DNA of 40,229 bases, from NCBI GenBank assembly GCA_938017975.1, contig CALIKQ010000004.1:1-40229 (forward strand), read 5' to 3'. The first letter of the stretch is position 1, and each line of letters opens with the position of its first letter. A program made the translations under genes and the position numbers. Shown piece after piece: positions 34,339 through 40,229 of the stretch. The notes beneath the pieces are model-generated. The model had not been told where the DNA came from and ran no database searches. It saw only the letters and a program-made list of their open reading frames with translations. The DNA comes from an uncultured Pseudomonadales bacterium. Lineage in GTDB: Bacteria; Pseudomonadota; Gammaproteobacteria; Pseudomonadales; Azotimanducaceae.

Positions 34339-37300
34339 CTAAAGCTTGAGCACCTTTCGCCCAAAAGCCGTGCCGGCAAAAAGATGCGCGCCCCGTGCCT
34401 TCAACTGCTGTCGGCGATGACTAAGCCGATACGGCAGCGCTAGGAGCGCAGGCGTTGCAATCAGTGTCAAAATCGATGCGAACGCCATCCCTGACACAAT
34501 CGCCTGAGACAAGGGCACCCACAACATAGACAGCATACTGCCGTAGGTCACACTTCGATTCACCATATCCACACTAAAATTCATGGCCAACGGCAAAAGG
34601 CCAAAGATCGTCGTCAAGGTCGTCAATAAAACGGGGCGTAGACGCAGGGTTCCTGTTCGAACGATCAACAGGATCGGGTCAGCGCCAGGGTGGTTCCGTC
34701 GAAGCTCATTAAAGCTATCAATCAACACAATATTATTATTCACCACGATGCCGGCCAAAGCGACGATGCCGATTCCCGTCAGGAGCGAACTAAAGGGGTT
34801 GCCAGTAATCATCAGACCAATCAACACACCAGCAGTCGACATCACGACGGCGAACAAAATCAGCGCCGACTGATAAAAGCTGTTGAACTGAGTCACCAAA
34901 AGTACAAACATCAGCAGGAGTGACAAGCCAAACGCAAATGCTGTAAATGCCTGTGATTCCTGTTGCTCCTCATCCGCCCCTCTGAACGTGACGGTAACGC
35001 CAGGATCAAAATTCTGCGTCTCGAGCCAAGCCTGTAGCTCTTTGACCTTTGAATCAGCGAGCACATCTCGACCGACATTTGCTTTGAGATATTCAACCGG
35101 TATTGAATTGTAGCGTTGTGTTTGACCCACACTTTGCACTGCCTCGACGGTCACAAAGTTAGAAATAGGCACCATGCCAGACGGTGTAGACACCTTTAAT
35201 TCATCAATGGCTTTAATACCGCGGTTTTCATAGGGATAGCGCACGCGGATATCAACGGCGTCGTCACTTCGGTCAGGTCGGTACTCACCAATTTTGATGC
35301 CTCCCGTCAGCAATTGCACCGCCACGCCGACTGAAGTCACATCCGCGCCGAACATCGCGGCTCTCGCCCGGTCAACATTGAGTCGCCACTCAATGCTCGG
35401 CTTAGCCCGCGTGTCTTCGATATCGATGATACCCGAGGTGCGCTCCATCTGATTTCGAACTCGATCTAATGCGGGTGCCAAAAGTGAACGATTGTAAGCC
35501 GCTACTTCTACCTCGATGGGTTTTCCTTGCCGCGGGCCTTGCTCCATAGCTTGGATCTCAACTGTGATGCCGGCAAGCACCTCAGATTTGCGTCGTATCT
35601 CATCGAATATTGCACCGATCGACTGGGTTCGATCGTTTTCCGGGAGCATTTGCATGAAAATACTGCCAATTTCTCCGCCGCTCGGATTTGAAAAAGCGTA
35701 GGTATTCATCTCACCGATACCGTCAACATCCAAGATAATTGATTCCACTTCACCAACCAGAGCACTGGCTTCATCGACCGAATAATTTCCCAGCGCTTTG
35801 ACTTCGACCCTGGCAAATTGAGGTTCAGCGTTGGAGTAAAAAATGACACCGTTTCCGTAGTGGCTGTAAGCAACAAAGCTGCTGATTAAAACACTGACGG
35901 TCACGAGCAGCGTGATCAGCACATGATGGCTACACCACCAAAGGACTCGCGCGTAAAATCCAACGGGCCCAGTCATTGCCAAGGGGTCTCCGGTCTCCAT
36001 CACCTTTAACTTTTTTAAAAAGCTCTCCTGCCCTGCGCCCGCGCGCCCAAACAGAGCCCCGAGGGCCGGCCCAAAAATGAGGGCATAAATGAGACTGCCT
36101 GCCAATACTGCAAACACTGTGATAGGTAGGTACCGCATGAATTTTCCAACCATCCCTGGCCAAAACATCAGCGGAAGAAAAGCAGCGAGAGTTGTTGCGA
36201 TCGAGGCAACCACTGGCCAAAACATTCGCTTGGCAGCCGCTGAGTAGGCTTGCCGGCGGTGTCCTCCCTCCAGCATTAACCGATCTGCATACTCAGTGAC
36301 CACAATCGCGCCATCGATCAACATGCCTAGGGCCAAAAGCATGCCGAACATCACCATAAAGTTATACGTAAAACCAATGACATTTAAAATGGTGATCGCA
36401 AAAAGCAGCGATAAAGGAATCCCTAAGCCAACGATCAAACCAGAACGAAATCCCATTGCTGCGACCACGATCACCATCACTAAAGCCAGCGCTGTAAGAA
36501 TATTGCCCTGCAACTCATTGACTTGCGTGATCGCCCACGGCGCCTGATCGGTGGTGTAGATGATATCAATCTGACCGGGTAGTTCAGCCTTAGCAGCTTC
36601 AACAACACCTTTGGCTGCAGCAACCGTATCTATGATGTTGCCACGACTTCGCTTCATCACGTTGATCGAAATCGAAGGCTTCCCATTGACCCGAGCGTAG
36701 CCACCCCGGTCTTTGAAGCTGCGGCGAATCGAGGCCACATCGCGGAGCGTAATCGCCGCATTATCGGCGGTCTTAATCGGCAAGTCGTTTAAATCACGGA
36801 CTTCCTCGACGATGCTGGGCACTTTAAATGCGAACCTACCTTGACCGGTATCAAGGCTGCCAGCCGGAACCAGGCGATTATTACGCGCAAGCACGCCGGC
36901 GAGCTCCTCGCCAGAGAGGCCATAGGCCTCCAGCGCACCCGGGTCAATGATAATTTCTAAGACTTCTTCGCGATTGCCTCTGAGCTCAGCCTTTAGAACA
37001 TCGGGAAGGGCTTCAATTTTGTCGCGAACATCGAGTGCCGCATAGTAAAGCATCCTCTCGGGCACGCCCTCGCCAGTGAAATTGATTTGCAAAACCGGAA
37101 AATCATCCGTGGATTGCTCTTCAATACTGGGTTCCTCGGCAGTGCTCGGCAGCTCTACACGGGCGCGATCGACGGCCTCCCGAACATCGGTTGCGGCTTG
37201 CTCGAGATCGATCGCAACGTCGAATTCAACAACGACTGTGGCACTATTTTCACTCGCATAGCCCTCAATTTCTTCGACGCCCTCGATACTTCGCAATTCA

Positions 37301-37509
37301 TTTTCGAGCGGCAGAACAAGAAGACGTTCGGCATCTTCTGACGAAATACCTTCATTGAAGACATTGATCACGTAAATCGGTACAGCAATACTGGGGTCAC
37401 TCTCAATCGGAATGGCTCTGAGGCTGGCAATGCCGGCGATCAGCACCATTGCCATCAAGAGCAACGTGGTACGGGGCCGCCCGACTGCTGCATCAATGAG
37501 TCTGTTCAC
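34339..37509 (-). CDS. RND-family efflux transporter permease
   Basis: The 1056-residue inner-membrane pump is an RND transporter of the HAE-1/AcrB type: twelve membrane helices with two large periplasmic loops, and motifs such as RAIPIESDPSI, EGVEEIEGYASENSA, the TM4 segment LGMLIDGAIVVTEYADR and a TM10 segment GIVVNNNIVLIDSFNELRR. It would expel drugs, detergents or lipophilic metabolites using proton motive force. The proton-relay pair differs from AcrB: TM4 has Asp399-Gly400 instead of Asp-Asp, and TM10 has Asn-Asn where AcrB has Lys940-Asn. The start overlaps the adaptor gene stop (ATGA). No outer-membrane channel gene is adjacent, so it presumably shares a TolC. Confidence 0.95.
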   Translation of the reverse strand: MNRLIDAAVGRPRTTLLLMAMVLIAGIASLRAIPIESDPSIAVPIYVINVFNEGISSEDAERLLVLPLENELRSIEGVEEIEGYASENSATVVVEFDVAIDLEQAATDVREAVDRARVELPSTAEEPSIEEQSTDDFPVLQINFTGEGVPERMLYYAALDVRDKIEALPDVLKAELRGNREEVLEIIIDPGALEAYGLSGEELAGVLARNNRLVPAGSLDTGQGRFAFKVPSIVEEVRDLNDLPIKTADNAAITLRDVASIRRSFKDRGGYARVNGKPSISINVMKRSRGNIIDTVAAAKGVVEAAKAELPGQIDIIYTTDQAPWAITQVNELQGNILTALALVMVIVVAAMGFRSGLIVGLGIPLSLLFAITILNVIGFTYNFMVMFGMLLALGMLIDGAIVVTEYADRLMLEGGHRRQAYSAAAKRMFWPVVASIATTLAAFLPLMFWPGMVGKFMRYLPITVFAVLAGSLIYALIFGPALGALFGRAGAGQESFLKKLKVMETGDPLAMTGPVGFYARVLWWCSHHVLITLLVTVSVLISSFVAYSHYGNGVIFYSNAEPQFARVEVKALGNYSVDEASALVGEVESIILDVDGIGEMNTYAFSNPSGGEIGSIFMQMLPENDRTQSIGAIFDEIRRKSEVLAGITVEIQAMEQGPRQGKPIEVEVAAYNRSLLAPALDRVRNQMERTSGIIDIEDTRAKPSIEWRLNVDRARAAMFGADVTSVGVAVQLLTGGIKIGEYRPDRSDDAVDIRVRYPYENRGIKAIDELKVSTPSGMVPISNFVTVEAVQSVGQTQRYNSIPVEYLKANVGRDVLADSKVKELQAWLETQNFDPGVTVTFRGADEEQQESQAFTAFAFGLSLLLMFVLLVTQFNSFYQSALILFAVVMSTAGVLIGLMITGNPFSSLLTGIGIVALAGIVVNNNIVLIDSFNELRRNHPGADPILLIVRTGTLRLRPVLLTTLTTIFGLLPLAMNFSVDMVNRSVTYGSMLSMLWVPLSQAIVSGMAFASILTLIATPALLALPYRLSHRRQQLKARGAHLFAGTAFGRKVLKL

Positions 37510-38618
37510 AAGGCAGCGCGACCCATAGCGCCAGTTCCAGCTTGCCGGACAGAGACCCGCTCTCCTGCAATAACGCTCTGCTGGCCTACAACGATCAAAT
37601 CAAGAACATCCGGCAACCCTGTTACCGACACGCCTTGACCCGCTTGAGCCAATATTTCCACGGGATGAAACTCTACAGTGCGCGTTGCTGATACAGCGCG
37701 CACCCCGGTTTGACCCAGATCGTCGAGCACCAATAATGCTGAGGAAATATTGTGCACCTTGATGAGGCCTGTGACGATGTCAATCGAGGCGATCAGCCCA
37801 CTGGCAATAGCAAAGTCTGAATTCTCGACCAAAGCTTCGACTGGATAGGTTCGGGTTCCAGATTGGGCAACATGACCGATAAAAGATACCTGCCCAGAAA
37901 TTTCACGGCCGTTGGAAAGCTTCGCACGCACCTCTTGTCCAACTTTAAGCTCAGCGCGGTCACGCTCCGAGACTTGCCCGATCAGCAACATGGGATCGAG
38001 ATCAACCAAAGAAACGCATTGGGATCCGGGTGAGGCAAGTTGTCCTACCTCCATAAATGTTTCTTCAACAATGCCTGCAAAGGGCGCCTTGATTTTCAGC
38101 TGGGATTGTTCAAGCTGCCGGCGCTCAACACGTGCTTGTGCTGTCGCCATCGCAGACTCAGATGAGGCAATCACGGCTTCTGACTGGAGCCCTCGAGCGG
38201 CAAGTTGCTGAACGCCCTTCAGGTCGAGCTCTGCCTGAGCAAGTCCTGCTAACGCTTCCTTTAAGTTCGCCTCTCGGTCCTCGACTGCGATCTCACAAAG
38301 AATATCACCACGTTCGACCCTGTCTCCGCGTTCAACCCTTCGCTCCGCCACCAGCCCACCAACTTGGGCCTGGACCGATACCGTTCGCTTATTTTGAGTA
38401 CGCCCGCGCAGCGTAATGACTCGCTTTTGCTCTTGAGCAAAGCTCGTGCTCACGCGCACTTGGCTCGCTGGCCGATCATCGGTTGTAACTCTCAGACGCT
38501 CGTTTTTATCTGCAATACTTTTTGGCACCGACACAGCTGTGTCTTTCAGATAACCAGAACCAAGCCATCCAATTACAATGGCCGCAATGAGTGCGGCTGT
38601 AAAATAGGTTTTACGCAT
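37506..38618 (-). CDS. Efflux periplasmic adaptor (HlyD/MFP family)
   Basis: The 370-residue protein is the membrane-fusion partner of the RND pump. It has an N-terminal membrane anchor (about 6-22), a lipoyl-like half (TVSVQAQVGGLVAERRVERG, then a VERGDILCEIA strand), a coiled-coil hairpin around 110-175 (LAGLAQAELDLKGVQQLAAR), the second lipoyl half (LKIKAPFAGIVEETFMEVGQ) and beta-barrel domains. It lacks a lipobox cysteine, so it is anchored by the helix rather than a lipid. It is the first gene of the two-gene unit, upstream of the pump and overlapping it by four bases. Confidence 0.94.
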   Translation of the reverse strand: MRKTYFTAALIAAIVIGWLGSGYLKDTAVSVPKSIADKNERLRVTTDDRPASQVRVSTSFAQEQKRVITLRGRTQNKRTVSVQAQVGGLVAERRVERGDRVERGDILCEIAVEDREANLKEALAGLAQAELDLKGVQQLAARGLQSEAVIASSESAMATAQARVERRQLEQSQLKIKAPFAGIVEETFMEVGQLASPGSQCVSLVDLDPMLLIGQVSERDRAELKVGQEVRAKLSNGREISGQVSFIGHVAQSGTRTYPVEALVENSDFAIASGLIASIDIVTGLIKVHNISSALLVLDDLGQTGVRAVSATRTVEFHPVEILAQAGQGVSVTGLPDVLDLIVVGQQSVIAGERVSVRQAGTGAMGRAAL

Positions 38619-38797
38619 GCGCGAACTATACAGAACCTTGCTTTTTTTTTCCTAGTTTTTATCCCAATAATAAATAGATCCTGATTTCACGAGCCAAATT
38701 TGCGCGCTATTGGCTTCTTAGTCGACGGGAACGTCTCAATCCTTTTCAATCATCAGTCTCGATGGGTGTCTATCTAGTCTGATTCCCATAAAGTCAA

Positions 38798-38825
38798 TTG
38801 ACTTGACCACCCATCACGGTACAAT
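38798..38825 (+). promoter_or_regulatory. Promoter of the tRNA operon
   Basis: TTGACT (38798-38803) and TACAAT (38820-38825) are separated by 16 bases, 18 bases before the mature tRNA-Val 5' end. This is a good sigma70 promoter for the tRNA-Val/tRNA-Asp transcript. Confidence 0.7.
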
Positions 38826-38842
38826 TGCGCTTCCTGAATTGC

Positions 38843-38918
38843 GGGTGTTTAGCTCAGTTGGGAGAGCGACGGCCTTACAAGCCGTAGGTCGCAGGTTCGA
38901 CCCCTGCAACACCCACCA
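38843..38918 (+). tRNA. tRNA-Val (anticodon TAC)
   Basis: The 76-base gene folds into a complete cloverleaf: acceptor GGGTGTT with AACACCC, D arm GCTC with GAGC, anticodon stem ACGGC with GCCGT and loop CTTACAA, variable region AGGTC, T arm GCAGG with CCTGC and TTCGACC loop, and encoded A-CCA. The anticodon TAC reads valine codons. It is co-transcribed with tRNA-Asp 13 bases downstream. Confidence 0.97.
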
Positions 38919-38931
38919 AGTTTTCTTTGTT

Positions 38932-39008
38932 GGAGCGGTAGTTCAGTTGGTTAGAATACCGGCCTGTCACGCCGGGGGTCGCGGGTTCGAGTCCCGTCCG
39001 CTCCGCCA
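38932..39008 (+). tRNA. tRNA-Asp (anticodon GTC)
   Basis: The 77-base gene has acceptor GGAGCGG with CCGCTCC, anticodon stem CCGGC with GCCGG and loop CTGTCAC, T arm GCGGG with CCCGT, discriminator G73 (an aspartate identity element) and encoded CCA. It follows tRNA-Val in the same transcript. Confidence 0.97.
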
Positions 39009-39402
39009 ACATCTTGTTTTTATTATATATTATTTTTTTCGCTGAACGCTTCTTGCGCCTTCCTTCTCGTTCCCTCAGTTTATCACGAAGCAGCCCACCT
39101 TTGTTCTGTATCAGACGGTTCAAGATATGAAAAAGCCAAGCTTTTTGGGACAACTGTGGCCTAATTGTGTATTCACACAATGCCGAATCCAGATGGGTGG
39201 TAGCTAATCCATTTCTACCCTACCCACCAGCCACTTTCGGCACATCAGCACCCCACCCCCGAGGCACCCCCACTTAACCAGATGGGACTCCTAGCATTTG
39301 TATGTCTTACTAATGTGGACGAACCATGGAGATGTAACCCATTTCCGCTTGAACGACTGTATTTTGCTTTACAGCATTGCCAAGCAAGATAAGCTTTAAG
39401 TC
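39009..39402. other. Intergenic region after the tRNAs
   Basis: No gene is seen in these 394 bases. It starts with an AT-rich tract (39012-39040) with many T residues that may help end the tRNA transcript, although no GC stem precedes it. The rest has no clear structure. No copy of the tRNA-Asp 3' end is found, so no attachment-site duplication is visible. Confidence 0.6.
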
Positions 39403-39615
39403 ATGCAATGCATCTACTCAGCAAACTATTTCGACGACAGACGTGGCTTTCGCTATTACGTTCGTGATTTAGATCTTGATTCCGCTACAGCACTTAGAGA
39501 TGACATCCATCATGCGGGCAGAGAGTTAATTCAGGATAAATCCTACGAACAAGGGATCGAATTATTGATGATTGCTGCCCATTGCGGTGACATCGAAGCG
39601 CAGCGAGCGAAGTAG
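39403..39615 (+). CDS. Hypothetical small protein (70 aa)
   Basis: The frame (begins MQCIYSANYFDDRRGFRYYV) encodes a 70-residue acidic, helical protein ending in a short repeat-like stretch (SYEQGIELLMIAAHCGDIEA) that faintly resembles a Sel1 or TPR helix pair. I recognise no family. The ribosome site is weak. It overlaps the frame of the integrase relic and ends right where that relic starts, so it may be the truncated N-terminal part of a gene interrupted by an insertion. Confidence 0.4.
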   Translation: MQCIYSANYFDDRRGFRYYVRDLDLDSATALRDDIHHAGRELIQDKSYEQGIELLMIAAHCGDIEAQRAK

Positions 39616-39931
39616 CGTTACCAGACTCAGCGACTTGGAGAGCAAGAGCCTACAGGGCTACCAGCAGTACCGTCAGCAGAAGGGCGCCAAAAACGTCACC
39701 ATCAGAAATGAGCAAGCCACCATTAACGCTCTGTGCAAATGGGCGTTTGATGAGGGCTTGCACTCAGTGCAGCACTACGTGCTTCCTGGTCTTTTGCTCA
39801 AAACAGTGATTCGGTCCTCGGCATACAATGCCGTAAGCTTCATTGCTAGCTCGTCATCGATTGGATATTTTCAAAGTCTCGAAGTTCATGGGTCATCTCC
39901 ACAGCCAGTCAATCAGCTCGACTGTCGTTGA
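39572..39931 (+). pseudogene. Tyrosine recombinase (phage integrase) relic
   Basis: Residues 15-70 of this frame (SLQGYQQYRQQKGAKNVTIR and NEQATINALCKWAFDEGL) match the SAM-like core-binding domain of phage integrases. The match then stops: after the GLHS segment the frame changes to unrelated sequence and closes. The catalytic domain with the Arg-His-Arg-Tyr residues is absent. The relic is about 600 bases from the tRNA-Asp gene, where elements with such enzymes often insert, but no attachment repeats are visible. It is most likely a deletion remnant of a genomic island or prophage. Confidence 0.6.
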
Positions 39932-40001
39932 ACTTTGCTGAGTTTGGTTGTCCAAGTGATGAGAACTTAAGATCCTTCGTGAGTGCGTTTGGTAAAGAAA
40001 A

Positions 40002-40229
40002 ATGGCGCGAATATTATTGTTAGAGGACGATGCTCAGCTCTGCAAATGGGTAGCCAAAGGTCTTGGTGAGAAGGGCCACACCGTAGACAGGTTTTTCTCT
40101 GGTGCTCATGCTTTGACCGCGGCGACACAAGAAACCTACGACTTATTGATATTGGACAGAATGGTTCCTGACGTCGATGGGCTGAAGCTCTTAAAAACTT
40201 TAAGGGCCATGGGGGACAAGACGGCGGTG
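40002..40229 (+). CDS. Two-component response regulator, receiver domain (partial)
   Basis: The frame begins MARILLLEDDAQLCKWVAKG and runs off the window end after 76 codons. It is the receiver domain of an OmpR/PhoB-type regulator: the acidic pair Asp9-Asp10, phosphoacceptor Asp52 in LLILDRMVPDVDG, and the following LKLLKTLRA helix. The output domain lies outside the window, so the subfamily is a guess. A weak GGTAAAG lies just before the ATG. A sensor kinase is expected next. Confidence 0.9.
   Translation, partial: MARILLLEDDAQLCKWVAKGLGEKGHTVDRFFSGAHALTAATQETYDLLILDRMVPDVDGLKLLKTLRAMGDKTAV

Noticed and set aside
38875-39180. Minus-strand frame of 101 codons across the tRNA genes
   Set aside because: It is the antisense of tRNA-Val and tRNA-Asp; its GLEPATPG-like peptides are a known artefact of translating tRNA genes.
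38932-39402. Attachment-site duplication at tRNA-Asp
   Set aside because: The tRNA 3' end sequence does not recur within the window.
1-40229. CRISPR arrays, insertion sequences or defence islands
   Set aside because: No regular spacer arrays, transposase genes or recognisable defence genes were seen; the two tandem repeats have no unique spacers.

Overview
This window reads as the chromosome of a free-living, probably marine gammaproteobacterium. The evidence is gene content: LexA convergent with a gammaproteobacterial-type TopA, an E. coli-clade TatD, a PepN beside a DUF2797 protein, a GlpG-like rhomboid, a SapC-family protein, and a tRNA-Val/tRNA-Asp pair. No taxon can be fixed from the sequence alone. 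Most of the window is compact housekeeping and envelope biology in short operons with many ATGA, TGATG or TAATG overlaps.

Layout. 0-2.8 kb (minus): SPOR-domain protein, MscS channel and SapC protein, with a coding-like stretch of unknown identity at the left edge. 2.8-3.7 kb: an SOS promoter whose -10 lies inside a LexA box, a 53-codon small ORF, an 18-bp tandem repeat, then lexA. 3.8-7.4 kb (minus): an unknown membrane-anchored protein, coding-like scraps, then topA with a long Lys-Ala tail. 7.5-12.9 kb (plus): usp, slt, tatD, a glutaredoxin-like gene, an SMP-30 lactonase and a D-Ala-D-Ala ligase family gene. 13.1-14.4 kb (minus): an ammonium transporter without glnK.

14.8-21.7 kb (plus): a complete six-gene Bat/aerotolerance-type operon (MoxR, DUF58, DUF4381, VWA, VWA-TPR, BatD). 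21.9-25.6 kb: divergent pepN and a DUF2797 gene. 26.1-28.1 kb (plus): a GcvT/DmdA-like tetrahydrofolate methyltransferase followed by a MetF-type reductase, suggesting a folate-linked demethylation module. 28.3-30.9 kb: rhomboid protease (minus), and an XdhC/MocA-like molybdenum-cofactor maturation pair (plus). 31.1-34.3 kb: NAD kinase (minus), serine acetyltransferase (plus), a PLP-dependent deaminase/desulfhydrase and a MAPEG protein (minus). 34.3-38.6 kb (minus): an RND pump and its periplasmic adaptor. 38.8-39.0 kb: tRNA-Val and tRNA-Asp with a good sigma70 promoter. The last kilobase holds an unknown small ORF, an integrase relic and the start of an OmpR-type response regulator cut by the window end.

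No CRISPR array, intact mobile element, rRNA or clear defence system is visible. The most unusual parts are the lexA leader, an inverted repeat that overlaps the slt ribosome-binding region, the one-carbon gene pair, the missing ordinary start of the PLP-enzyme gene, and the decayed integrase near the tRNAs.
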